DNA of 27,629 bases from Bacillota bacterium (GTDB taxonomy: Bacteria > Bacillota > Clostridia > Lachnospirales > Lachnospiraceae), in assembly GCA_023410575.1 (NCBI GenBank), contig JAEYPP010000040.1:1-27629 (forward strand). The letters run 5' to 3'. Positions 1 through 8,613 of the stretch are shown one piece after another. Under the pieces are notes generated by a model. It was not told the origin of the DNA. It ran no database searches and worked only from the letters and a program-made list of their open reading frames with translations. The first letter of the stretch is position 1. Each line of letters opens with the position of its first letter. Made by a program: the position numbers and the translations under genes.

Positions 1-39
1 AAAAGGTTTGTATAAAATAGATGAAGAAACAGACTCGAG

Positions 40-123
40 AATCATGAAATGATTCGAGAATTTTAGCGCCAAAATCGAAGATTTTGTGTGCATTGGCACA
101 AAGTGCCATAAACCGAAGGTTTG
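40..123. repeat. Run of four triloop hairpins
   Basis: Four consecutive perfect stems each close on a three-base loop: AATCAT-GAA-ATGATT (40-54), CAAAATC-GAA-GATTTTG (70-86), TGGCAC-AAA-GTGCCA (94-108) and AAACC-GAA-GGTTT (110-122). Three of the loops are GAA. Function unknown; it could be an extragenic repeat or part of a structured transcript coming from outside the window. Confidence 0.5.
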
Positions 124-188
124 TAAAAAATAGTATTTCAATGTGAAGTTTTGAGAGTATATAACAGGAAAATTATTAAACTGTGAAG

Positions 189-213
189 GACACTAGTGAT
201 AGTGTCTTTTTTT
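189..213 (+). terminator. Rho-independent terminator-like hairpin
   Basis: A perfect 7-bp stem GACACTA/TAGTGTC with loop GTGA is followed by a run of seven T. It probably ends a transcript that enters from left of the window. Confidence 0.7.
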
Positions 214-310
214 ATATGTTAGGAAATTCTTACGAATTTCCTAACATATAAATAGCTTTGCAGAATGCACACTATGCCTCGCTACGGTGTGGAACAAAGA
301 CGAATAAAAG
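213..310. repeat. 17-bp palindrome plus dispersed repeat R2, copy 1
   Basis: A perfect 17-bp inverted repeat (213-229 with 234-250, loop TTAC) runs into a segment at about 238-305. That segment matches 25741-25805: both read TTCCTA, CATATA, a GCTTxG stretch, ATGCxCACTA, CTACGG and GGAACAAA in the same order and similar spacing. Two copies in one window indicate a dispersed intergenic repeat. Confidence 0.55.
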
Positions 311-340
311 GATAGAAGGAAGAGTAAATAATTCATATTT

Positions 341-395
341 TCAAGGGTAGATTGTCGCAAACCTCAAGAAACTTATTTTGCGACAATCTATTTTT
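341..395 (+). repeat. Dispersed hairpin repeat R1, copy 1 (terminator-like)
   Basis: The arm TAGATTGTCGCAAA (348-361) pairs perfectly with 377-390 and is followed by TTTTTG. The same hairpin, with the TCAAGGG lead-in in one case, recurs at 18335-18384 and 25676-25724. It could terminate transcription; repetition at three intergenic sites marks it as a repeat family. Confidence 0.6.
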
Positions 396-479
396 GTTCG
401 TGAGCGTGTGATCGTAAAGTGTTAATAAATTGAAGTAGAAGTGACTTATGTGGTCATGCTTAACACGAGTGTTGTTTTT

Positions 480-511
480 TTGAGTTTTTTTTGAGATTTC
501 TATTCTATACT
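480..511 (+). promoter_or_regulatory. SARP-type promoter of lipoprotein copy 1
   Basis: TTGAG at 480-484 is repeated at 491-495, an 11-bp period. The second heptamer TTGAGAT (491-497) ends exactly 8 bp before the -10 box TATACT (506-511). There is no good -35 box at 17 bp, as expected for an activator-dependent promoter. The same geometry occurs at 6066, 8552 and 12597. Confidence 0.7.
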
Positions 512-540
512 ATATTTATTAATAGATTGGAGGATAAAAA

Positions 541-2841
541 TTGAAAACAAAAATTGTAGCCTGGCTATGCTTCTTAGTAATGATCGTGAGCTTAATTGGT
601 TGTAGTAAAACGAATGAAAAAAAAGAAGTTATAGAAATAGATAAAGATATAAGTATAGGGGCTTACGTGGAACAAGAAATCTCAAGGCCAGAAATGGAAC
701 CGGATGAGTTAATGATGAGTATGATATTGAATGATAAAAGTCAGCTGGAGATTTATACCATGAAAAGAGCTGAGGATTTGAGCAAATCAACCCATTATTG
801 TTATACTCTCGTAGATGGATGTTACCAAAAGATCTCAGTTGAATGGTTAGATAAAGCATCAAGTGAGAATAGTATTGATTCATACACATACTGTCATGGT
901 CAAGATGGATCGGACTATATCAGTTATGTAAAACCTTTAGTTTTTGATGATCAGGGACAGCCATTAGCGGATAAGTTGGAATTTCGAGTATTAAAGCAAG
1001 GAAAGGAATCCAATGACTATGTTGACATTACACCAGTTAATTGGAAACCAGGTACTTTATCTGCTCACTTAGAGGTTACAAAGGATGGAATATTATGCTA
1101 TATGAAAGATGGGAATTTAACATTTTACGATACTGTGAAACAAGAAGAAGTTGATTACGGGATTTTCAGTAGTTTCGAAAATTATATTTTACAAAGTGAC
1201 ACAATATATTACATAGATCAAAATGAAGTTCAAATGGTACAGTTAGGTGAAAATAAAGTTGAAAAAATAGCTATAGAAAGTGAGTCAACAATAAATTATC
1301 TACAAGTTTCTCCAAAAGGAGATGTGATTATATTAGATAGCCAAGGAATCCATCAATTAAAAAAGGGTGGAACTATGTGGGAAACTATTGTAGATGGAAA
1401 ACAAGCTAAAATGTCATCACCTAATTATATGGTTAGAAAATTGCTATTATTACCTGGAACATATGATACTTATTATATCTTATATAATAATGTGGATGAT
1501 GGGCAACAGATATTAGCAACATATCAGCTTGATGAAAATGTTATCGCTAGTAATATAAACAATGGATTAAATCAAAATACAGATGATCAATTAAAGAAAG
1601 AGCTTACCATCTATTCTGTTTGGACAAATCTTACTTTACAACAGGCAGTATATGAATATACCAACCTACATCCAGAAGTTACAATTAATCTTAACGTTGC
1701 AGTACCAAATACTGAAGATGAATATTGGAATTTCGACGTAGTAAAACAATCTGAAACAATTCGATCATTAAATGTGGAGATATTGACTGGTAATGGTGCA
1801 GATATCTTTATGTTGGATGGACTTTCAAGTCGTGAGTATATCGAAAAGGGAGTTCTGATGGATATGAGTGATTGTTTCCAAGATGAAGATTATTTATTAT
1901 CCAATATTGCTGAAAACTATATTCAGGAAGGAAAGATATATTGTATGCCAATGAGATATTATCTGCCAGTTTATTTGGTGAAAGAAGATATCTCCGAGTA
2001 TATAGATTCTATTGAGAATTTGGCTACATTGTGTCAAACTTGCGAGAAAAAACTAATGGAGCCACTTTGTTATCAAAATTTATCTCAGCTAATGCTCTAT
2101 ACCTATGGTAATGAGCTATTTACAGAAGATGGAGTGCTTATAGAGGATCATCTCTCTTCCTTTTTAAGTAGTATTAGCGTGATTGCAAAACAGATAGGTG
2201 CAACAGAGGATGGAAGTAAAGGATGGTGGCGTTTTGAACCAATTATTGGGGGAAGCACTCATAGAATGAGAATCTCTCTTTGTGGAGATATAACTTCTCT
2301 ATATAATCAGGATGTTATTGCGGCTATCACATCAATTGGAGATTTTTGGGAAATGCAACAAGTTAACACATATGCCAAGCTAGTGGATGGAATGTATATC
2401 CCAATGAAAGATAATTTCATTCCAAATGGTATGGTAGGAATTAATAGTAATACAAAAAATACTGATTTGGCGAAGGATTTTATTAAGTATCTCTTTAGCA
2501 TGGATATTCAATCTCAACACTTAAACGATGGCTTTCCGATTATTAATCCAGCATTAACTGATTGGTATCAAGAACCTTATAGTAAAGATAGTTGGGCCAT
2601 AAGTGCTGTACTTGAGCCTGATGGAGTAACAAAAAAAAGTTTGTATTTTGATCCGCCAACAGTGGAGCAAAAACAGAGAGTTATTGATGAAGCAAAAATC
2701 TTAACGAAACCTGTTTCTTTTGATACACCTTGTTGGGATATGCTCACTAATGGTATCGTAGAATATTTAAGAGGTGAAAAAACACTAGAACAGGCGACAG
2801 CCGATATTAGTCAAAAAGTAAATTTGTATTTGAGCGAATAA
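541..2841 (+). CDS. Lipoprotein with C-terminal solute-binding-protein domain, copy 1 (intact)
   Basis: A 766-residue predicted surface lipoprotein. The start is TTG, set by GGAGGA six bases upstream and by identical signal peptides in all copies. A type II signal peptide ends in lipobox LIGC, with Cys21 as lipidation site. Residues about 45-340 form an N-terminal domain with recurring beta-rich blocks (LEVTKDG..CYM, TFYD, IYYID, VIILDSQGIH, YDTYYILY) that may be a beta-propeller; I recognise no named family. From about residue 353 (KELTIYSVW) to the end it resembles family 1 extracellular SBPs, with the hallmark stretch ADIFMLDG..MDMSDCF..GKIYCMP. It ends VNLYLSE, the signature of the array. 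It has its own SARP-type promoter but no terminator before copy 2. The SBP subtype resembles copy 6 (TFDAVTVEQK-like tail, FDTPCWDM). Ligand unknown. Confidence 0.85.
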   Translation: MKTKIVAWLCFLVMIVSLIGCSKTNEKKEVIEIDKDISIGAYVEQEISRPEMEPDELMMSMILNDKSQLEIYTMKRAEDLSKSTHYCYTLVDGCYQKISVEWLDKASSENSIDSYTYCHGQDGSDYISYVKPLVFDDQGQPLADKLEFRVLKQGKESNDYVDITPVNWKPGTLSAHLEVTKDGILCYMKDGNLTFYDTVKQEEVDYGIFSSFENYILQSDTIYYIDQNEVQMVQLGENKVEKIAIESESTINYLQVSPKGDVIILDSQGIHQLKKGGTMWETIVDGKQAKMSSPNYMVRKLLLLPGTYDTYYILYNNVDDGQQILATYQLDENVIASNINNGLNQNTDDQLKKELTIYSVWTNLTLQQAVYEYTNLHPEVTINLNVAVPNTEDEYWNFDVVKQSETIRSLNVEILTGNGADIFMLDGLSSREYIEKGVLMDMSDCFQDEDYLLSNIAENYIQEGKIYCMPMRYYLPVYLVKEDISEYIDSIENLATLCQTCEKKLMEPLCYQNLSQLMLYTYGNELFTEDGVLIEDHLSSFLSSISVIAKQIGATEDGSKGWWRFEPIIGGSTHRMRISLCGDITSLYNQDVIAAITSIGDFWEMQQVNTYAKLVDGMYIPMKDNFIPNGMVGINSNTKNTDLAKDFIKYLFSMDIQSQHLNDGFPIINPALTDWYQEPYSKDSWAISAVLEPDGVTKKSLYFDPPTVEQKQRVIDEAKILTKPVSFDTPCWDMLTNGIVEYLRGEKTLEQATADISQKVNLYLSE

Positions 2842-2886
2842 CTCAATCGTATGTTATATCTTAAATCTTTCGTTGGAGGATAAAAA

Positions 2887-3432
2887 TTGAAACCAAAAAT
2901 TGTAGCATGGATCTGTTTTGTATCAATGCTTGTAACTTTCACTGGATGCAATAAGACTGAATCTTACAATAAGGTAGCTGATGGAAGTTACATTCCTGTA
3001 AATGATACTTTTGTTCCAAATGGTGTTGTAGGTATTAGTAGTAATACAAAAGAAGAAGAATTAGCAAAGAATTTTGTATCTTTTCTATTTTCGGAAGATG
3101 TACAGTCCCAACACTTGTCTGATGGTTTTCCTGTAAATGAGAGAGTATTAGATGCATGGTATCAGGAGCCTTATGCTGAAAACTTACTTGCGGGTGCCGA
3201 AGTAACTGATTCTGATGGAGTAATAAAGCATATCAGGTTGGACCCACCATCAGTGGAAGAAAGACAGAAGTGTATAGAGAATGTAAGAACTTTAAAGAAG
3301 CCTGTTTTTCATGATCAGATATGTTTTGAAATGATTCTTAACGGAGCAGTAGAATACCTAAGTGGAAATAAGACTCTAGAACAAGCGACTTTAGAAATCA
3401 GCCAAAATGTAAATCTTTATTTAAGTGAATAA
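2887..3432 (+). CDS. Miniature lipoprotein copy 2 (internal in-frame deletion)
   Basis: A 181-residue open frame with the family's SD (GGAGGA), TTG start, signal peptide and lipobox FTGC (Cys21). Within a few residues of the lipid site it jumps to the last fifth of the SBP domain (from VADGSYIPVNDTFVPNG) and runs to the usual end NVNLYLSE. About 580 residues present in the full copies are missing with the frame preserved. The tail is closest to copy 4 (LDAWxQEP, DGVIKHIRLDP). It lies 45 bp after copy 1 with no promoter or terminator between, so it would depend on readthrough from copy 1. It lacks a complete ligand cleft and is probably a deletion relic, although it could still be secreted. 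Confidence 0.7.
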   Translation: MKPKIVAWICFVSMLVTFTGCNKTESYNKVADGSYIPVNDTFVPNGVVGISSNTKEEELAKNFVSFLFSEDVQSQHLSDGFPVNERVLDAWYQEPYAENLLAGAEVTDSDGVIKHIRLDPPSVEERQKCIENVRTLKKPVFHDQICFEMILNGAVEYLSGNKTLEQATLEISQNVNLYLSE

Positions 3433-3486
3433 CTTAAAAGATTCAGAGATCAAAAGTGAGCGGATAAATGCTCCAGAAGATGGAGT

Positions 3487-3600
3487 GCTTCTATTATCAT
3501 GGAAGGAGCGGTAGCATATCTAAAAGGAAAAAAAACGTTAGAACAAGCATTGAATGAAATCAAGACAGAATATGAGAAACCAAGTATTGGAGGACAAAAA
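3487..3600 (+). pseudogene. Tail remnant of a lost lipoprotein copy
   Basis: In the frame of 3499 the sequence reads IIMEGAVAYLKGKKTLEQAL, matching the end of the family (EMILNGAVEYLSGNKTLEQA in copy 2). The VNLYLSE end and stop are absent. The frame instead runs without a stop through the next SD (GGAGGA) into the start of copy 3 at 3601. This scrap shows that another copy once stood here. Confidence 0.65.
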
Positions 3601-5922
3601 TTGAAACCCAAAATTATAGTATGGCTATGCTTTTTATCGATAATTTTAACTATATGTGGTTGCAATAAAGCTTCAGATAAGAATCATATGTCTCCTTTAT
3701 TATTCCATATACAAATTCGTCATCTTCGCTTATCGTCTTTGGATCAGGATTTATAAGTTTCATATATAAGATATAATCATATCCATCTTGACCTTGACAA
3801 TATTCAAGTGGGATAAAACTAATATCACTCGCCGCCTTATTTGCCCAATCTAAGGATGATTTTTCATACTTACCGTCAGCCAAAGTATAACAGTTATATT
3901 GTGAATCTATGAGTTCTTCTGTAAACTGTCCTGTATAGAAAACAACTTGATTCTGGGTATTAGTAGCTACACATAAACGCATTTCATTGGGCTCTAATTT
4001 GGGTTGTTCTATCTCATGTTCGACATAACATCCTTCCTTTAATGAACTCTCATTGCCATTCGTAGGGATATATTGATGTTACACCTTCCTATTGGGGAGA
4101 AGATACTTTTGTTAGTAATATTCAGGTAACCAAAGACCAGATTCTCTGTTATGAAGAAGGCTCCAGTTTAATATTCTATGATACATTAAAAGGGGAAGAA
4201 GTTGATTACGGTGATTTTATAACGAATCAAGATTACATAATAAAGGAAGACACTTTATATTATATTCCAGCTGATACTACCGAATTACAAGAGGTACAAC
4301 TAAAAGAAGATAAAACTAAGAAGATTGCCTTGCAGAGTACCGTAAGCAATCCCAAATTGCAGATATCTCCTGATGGGGACATAACTATCTTGGATAAAGA
4401 AGGAATTCATATCTATCGACAAAATGCTACTATGTGCGAGACAATCGTTGATGGAAGTTCATATATTATGTCGATACCAACCTATGATGTTATAGATTTT
4501 ATACAAGGAGAATATAATACTTATTATGTGATGTATCGGAATCAGACGGACCAATTGAACGAACGATTTGCTGAATATCGATATGATGCAACTGCTACAG
4601 ACAGTAGTAAAATGACGAATATGGATGTTTCTACTGGAAATGATAAAACAAAGAATGGCGAGACAGAGGCTACAGATACACTCAAAGGGGAGCTTACAAT
4701 CTATTCTTTGTGGGATAACGCTACACTTCGTCAAGCAATTTCAACTTATACCAATGAACATCCAGAAGTTACTATCAATTATACCGTAGCGATAACAGAT
4801 ATCGATACAGTATCTGAATCAGATGTAATTCGGGCTTTCAACACAGAGACACTAAGTGGAAATGGATATGATATTATTTTAATGGATGGACTTCCCTTAT
4901 CCTCTTATATTCAAAAAGGAGTCCTAATGGATTTGAGTGACTGTTTTACTAATACACAAGAAGAGATGAGTCTACTTCCAAACATCGAAGAAAGCTATAC
5001 GCAAGATGGACAAATATATTGTATGCCGTTGAGAATTTATATGCCAATTTATTCAATGAATAATGATATCTCTACTCATACAAAGTCAGTGGAGGATTTG
5101 GCTAGCTATTGTCAAAGTAGTGATCAAAGATTGATGGAGGTACTATCTTATAATGAGTTAGTTCAAATGTTCCTCTATACTTACTCGGATGAATTATTTT
5201 CTGAGGATGGACAAATCGTAGAAGACAAACTCTCTTCGTTCTTGAGTAGTATAGAAATGATTGCAAAGCAAACCGGTGCTAAAGCGGATGGAAGTTATGG
5301 CTCGCTTTTTGGAGTAAATCAGAAAGCTGAAATAACAAACTTAAGAATGCGCAAATTTCTTTGTGGTGGTGCACATAAACTTTTAGAAGACCAAGGTGTT
5401 GAAACCTCTGTTACATTTGTTGGTGATTGGTATGATTTCGATCGTACTATTTCTACCATCAATATGGCTAATGGTTTTTATTGTTCGATGAATGGTACGT
5501 TTGTTCCAAATGGTCTAGTTGGCATTAATAAAACAACAGAAGAGTCAAAACTAGCGAAAGATTTTGTGTCATTTCTATTTTCGCCAATTATACAGTCCAT
5601 TCATCTAAATGATGGTCTCCCAACGAATGATAAAGCGTTAGAAAATTGGATTCAAGAACCTGATCCAGGAGAACTATGGCGAAGTTATGGAACACAAGAT
5701 GTTGATGGAAATGATATAATGATTCAGATTGTTGCAGCAACCTCAGAGGAAAAGCAAAGAGTTGGAGAAGAGGTACGATCTTTAACGAAACCAGTTTATA
5801 GCGACTTTGTCGGTATGGATATGATAACAAGTGGTGCAGTTGAGTATTTAAAAGGAGAAAAGACACTGGAACAAGCGGTTTCTGATATTAGTCAAAAAGT
5901 AAATCTATATCTAAGTGAATAA
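3601..5922 (+). pseudogene. Lipoprotein copy 3, disrupted by an internal inversion
   Basis: The TTG start, SD and signal peptide with lipobox ICGC (Cys21) are intact up to about codon 27. The frame then meets a 381-bp inverted segment (3681-4061). After it the family frame resumes (GYIDVTPSYW at 4066) and stays open to the normal end VNLYLSE at 5922. Re-inverting the segment on paper joins both ends in frame and gives a copy of 773 codons, except for one TAG at 4063-4065 where paralogues have a Lys codon. The SBP part (from about 4690, GELTIYSLWDNATLRQ) belongs to the same subtype as copy 7. The long open frame from 4330 has no SD or signal peptide, so this allele is unlikely to make a normal lipoprotein. 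Confidence 0.8.
3681..4061 (-). other. Inverted segment inside copy 3
   Basis: The minus strand reads the family's N-terminal domain: GCYVEHEIEQPKLEPNE, YNCYTLADG, WANKAASD, EYCQGQDGYDYILY, then YGIIKETYDS. Paralogues carry the same blocks on the plus strand (YNCYTLVDG, CHGQDG, YGVIK). The edges are marked by short inverted repeats, GAAT at 3681-3684 and ATTC at 4058-4061. The breakpoints are set by where homology to paralogues switches strand and may be off by a few bases. Confidence 0.85.
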
Positions 5923-5963
5923 TATAAAAAGGGCAAAAGTACTTTCGACACTGAAGATATATT

Positions 5964-5981
5964 TTTTATTTGAGCGAGTAA
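5964..5981 (+). pseudogene. Second, orphan gene tail (recombination scar)
   Basis: About 40 bp after the stop of copy 3 the sequence repeats the DNA that ends other copies: TTTATTTGAGCGAGTAA, then a short spacer and the family terminator. It encodes nothing by itself. It indicates that the tail and terminator of a different copy were joined behind copy 3. Confidence 0.6.
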
Positions 5982-5991
5982 ATTAATGTCC

Positions 5992-6039
5992 AATGCTCCT
6001 TATTGGTGGATATAGTTCCATTCGTAAGGAGTATTTTTT
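5992..6039 (+). terminator. Family terminator, copy 1
   Basis: AATGCTCCTTA (5992-6002) pairs with TAAGGAGTATT (6025-6035), followed by T residues. Near-identical hairpins sit at 8476, 12531, 14956 and 18401. Confidence 0.8.
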
Positions 6040-6065
6040 GCTTTTTCTTAAAAAAAGGGAATTTT

Positions 6066-6097
6066 TTGAGAAAATTTTGAGATTTCTTTTGTATACT
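6066..6097 (+). promoter_or_regulatory. SARP-type promoter of lipoprotein copy 4
   Basis: TTGAG at 6066-6070 and 6077-6081 (11-bp period); heptamer TTGAGAT 6077-6083; 8-bp gap; TATACT at 6092-6097. Same geometry as the other three array promoters. Confidence 0.7.
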
Positions 6098-6128
6098 ATA
6101 TTTCAATATTGAATGGGAGGATAAAAGA

Positions 6129-8465
6129 TTGAGAGCAAAAATTGTAGCATGGATATGTTTGATTACAATGATTGTGACTTTCACTGGTTGCAATAAAACA
6201 CAAGATAAGGATAACAATGCCATTAATGAAGTAAGTAAAGCAAGTTATGTGGAACAAAAGATTTCAGAACCTGACTTGAAATTGAATGAAAGGCAAATAA
6301 GTCTTGCTATTAATGATGAAAATCAGGTGGAATACTATACGGTAGAAAGTACAGATAATTGGCTTAATTCAAGCTATAATTGTTATACTTTGGTCGATGG
6401 AAGCTATCAGAAAGTTTCTGTCGACTGGGTGAATAAGGCTGCGAGCGACTTCGGCTTTGAGCCAGCTGATTATATTTGTGGTGAAGATGGATATGATTAT
6501 CTCCTTTATTTAAAATCGTCATCTTCTACATCCAATGAGAACGTGATGTTAGATGAATTAGAATATGGGGTGATTAAGGAAACAAAAGATTCCAAAGGAT
6601 ATGTTGATATTACTCCTGATGATTGGGAAGCAGGTACGTTAATTCTAGGATTACAGGTCAATAAAGATGGAATGTTATGCTATCGGGAAGAGTCAAATCT
6701 GTTATTTTATGATCCTATCAACCAAAAGCAAGTGGATTACGGTGATTTTGAAACTTATCAAGATTATGTTATCCAAGGAAATACTTTATATTACATACCA
6801 AATGATGTTAATGAGATACAGGTAGTACAGTTAGAGGAGGATACAATTAAAAGGATAGCTATCGATAGTAAATCGGAGTTTATGTATCTACTAGTTTCTA
6901 AAGAAGGAGAGATCAATCTATTAGACAACAAAGGAATCCATCAATATAAAGACAGTAGCACGATGTGGGAGACAATCGTAGATGGAAGCCAATTAAGTAT
7001 GTCGTCACCAAGTTATATGATTCTTGACTTTATCGTATTGCCAGATACATATAATTCCTATTATGTGTTATATGGAAGTACGCTTGCAGGACAAGAGGAT
7101 TTATTTGCTGCCTATCAGTTTACAGAAGATGCAACAAGTAATCAGTCATCTTCGCAGTCATCTCAAGCTACAAAAGTATCGGATACAACCGAAAACGAAG
7201 CGACTAAGCCAAAAAAGAGAGAACTTAACATCTATACTGCCTATTCAAACAATACATTGGATCAAGCAATTAATCAGTATACAATAAATCATCCAGACGT
7301 TAAAATCAATCTTACTGTAGGTATATCTTTTGATGATCTAAAGAACGCAAACTTCAAACCTGTAGAGCTATACGATTCGATTCGAACTTTCAATACAGAG
7401 TTACTTGCAGGTTGTGGAGCAGATATCATGCTAATGGACGGATTGCCAATGGCATCATATATTGAAAAGGGAATTCTGATGGATATGAGTGATTGCTTTT
7501 CAGATCTACTAGAAGAGAATAATTTGCAAATGAGTGTAGCTGATAATTACATACAGGATGGAAAGATATATAGTATGCCAATGAGATATTTCATTCCAGT
7601 ATGTACAATGAGAGAAGATATCTCAGAGCATATCAAATCAATTGAGAATCTGGCTTCATTTTGTCAAAGTAGTAAGATGAAGTTAATGGATCCAATTCGT
7701 TATAGGAGTTTAGTACAAATGTTTCTCTATCTCTATGGAAATGAAATTTTTTCAGAAGATGGTGAATTATTAGAGGAACGTCTCTCATCATTCTTAACCA
7801 GTATCAATGTAATTGCAAAACAGACAGGTGCAACTGCGGATGGGAACAATGGAGCATTCTATCCAACTCTTCCATATAGTGGAACTACGAATCAGATGAG
7901 AACATTTCTTGTTGGAGACCAAGCATCTCTTACGAGAGGTGATGTTTTATCTTCTTTCTCATATTATGGAGATTCTAATAGTTTGATGTTGGTTTGTGAT
8001 TATAGCAAGATGGTAGATGGAAGTTTCATTCCTGTGAATGATCTCTTCGTACCAAATGGTATCATAGGTATTAATAGTGATACTAAGGATGAAGAATTAG
8101 CAAAAGATTTTGTGTCTTATCTCTTTTGTGAAGAACTCCAAGCAATTCATATCGATGACGGTTTTCCACTTAATAACAGAGCATTAGATGCATGGAGTCA
8201 GGAACCAGCAAGTGAAAACTTTTGCAATGGCTCTGTATATAATCCTGATGGAACAATTAAGTCTATCATGCTAGATCCAGTGTCGCTCGAAGATACAAAG
8301 AAAGCAATTGATATAGCAAGAAATGTGACAAATCCAGTTTTTAGCGATATAAACTGCTTAGAAATGATTGTAAGTGGTACGATAGAATATTTAAAAGGCG
8401 AAAAGACGCTAGAACAGGCGACTGCCGAGATTAGTCAAAAAGTAAATCTTTATCTGAGCGAGTAA
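6129..8465 (+). CDS. Lipoprotein with C-terminal solute-binding-protein domain, copy 4 (intact)
   Basis: A full-length 778-residue copy. TTG start behind GGGAGGA, signal peptide with lipobox FTGC (Cys21), N-terminal domain to about residue 335, a Ser/Thr/Gln-rich linker (SNQSSSQSSQATKVSDTTE) and the SBP domain from about 364 (RELNIYTAYSNNTLDQ). SBP hallmarks are ADIMLMDG, MDMSDCF and GKIYSMPMRYF. The C-terminal lobe is a distinct subtype shared with the fragment at 9762 (NQMRTFLVG, LTRGDVLS, FSYY). It ends VNLYLSE. It is flanked by its own SARP-type promoter and family terminator, so it forms a single-gene transcription unit. The role is presumably ligand capture at the outer membrane face. 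Family 1 SBPs often bind sugars or oligosaccharides, but no matching permease is nearby, so the ligand is open. Confidence 0.85.
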   Translation: MRAKIVAWICLITMIVTFTGCNKTQDKDNNAINEVSKASYVEQKISEPDLKLNERQISLAINDENQVEYYTVESTDNWLNSSYNCYTLVDGSYQKVSVDWVNKAASDFGFEPADYICGEDGYDYLLYLKSSSSTSNENVMLDELEYGVIKETKDSKGYVDITPDDWEAGTLILGLQVNKDGMLCYREESNLLFYDPINQKQVDYGDFETYQDYVIQGNTLYYIPNDVNEIQVVQLEEDTIKRIAIDSKSEFMYLLVSKEGEINLLDNKGIHQYKDSSTMWETIVDGSQLSMSSPSYMILDFIVLPDTYNSYYVLYGSTLAGQEDLFAAYQFTEDATSNQSSSQSSQATKVSDTTENEATKPKKRELNIYTAYSNNTLDQAINQYTINHPDVKINLTVGISFDDLKNANFKPVELYDSIRTFNTELLAGCGADIMLMDGLPMASYIEKGILMDMSDCFSDLLEENNLQMSVADNYIQDGKIYSMPMRYFIPVCTMREDISEHIKSIENLASFCQSSKMKLMDPIRYRSLVQMFLYLYGNEIFSEDGELLEERLSSFLTSINVIAKQTGATADGNNGAFYPTLPYSGTTNQMRTFLVGDQASLTRGDVLSSFSYYGDSNSLMLVCDYSKMVDGSFIPVNDLFVPNGIIGINSDTKDEELAKDFVSYLFCEELQAIHIDDGFPLNNRALDAWSQEPASENFCNGSVYNPDGTIKSIMLDPVSLEDTKKAIDIARNVTNPVFSDINCLEMIVSGTIEYLKGEKTLEQATAEISQKVNLYLSE

Positions 8466-8475
8466 CTTAACGTTC

Positions 8476-8523
8476 AATGCTCCTTATTAGTGGATATAGT
8501 TCCATTCGTAAGGAGTATTTTTT
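8476..8523 (+). terminator. Family terminator, copy 2
   Basis: AATGCTCCTTA (8476-8486) pairs with TAAGGAGTATT (8509-8519), followed by TTTTT, 11 bp after the stop of copy 4. Confidence 0.85.
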
Positions 8524-8551
8524 GCTTTTTTTATAAAAAAAAGGAAATTAT

Positions 8552-8583
8552 TTGAGAAATTTTTGAGATTTCTTTTGTATGCT
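8552..8583 (+). promoter_or_regulatory. SARP-type promoter of lipoprotein copy 5
   Basis: TTGAG at 8552-8556 and 8563-8567 (11-bp period); heptamer TTGAGAT 8563-8569; 8-bp gap; -10 box TATGCT at 8578-8583. Confidence 0.65.
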
Positions 8584-8613
8584 ATATTCATTATTGAATA
8601 GGAGGATAAGAGT

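Larger units (their letters stand above)
1..540. other. Intergenic region upstream of the lipoprotein array
   Basis: No open reading frame of useful length or with a ribosome binding site is seen on either strand. The stretch holds four small triloop hairpins (40-123), a terminator-like hairpin (189-213), a 17-bp palindrome followed by a dispersed repeat (213-310), a second dispersed hairpin repeat (341-395), a small AACAC/GTGTT hairpin with a T-run (462-481), and the promoter of the first lipoprotein gene (480-511). Confidence 0.7.

Noticed and set aside
3650..3982. A minus-strand open frame of 110 codons that looks like a separate gene
   Set aside because: Its sequence is the N-domain of the array lipoproteins on the wrong strand, with no SD or signal peptide; it is the inverted segment of copy 3.
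3681..4061. Site-specific phase-variation switch by a recombinase
   Set aside because: The flanking inverted repeats are only about 4 bp (GAAT/ATTC) and no invertase gene is in the window; I keep the inversion but not the mechanism.
4330..5922. A stand-alone 530-residue gene starting with TTG at 4330
   Set aside because: No SD precedes it and the frame is already open from 4066 with family homology; it is the 3' part of disrupted copy 3.
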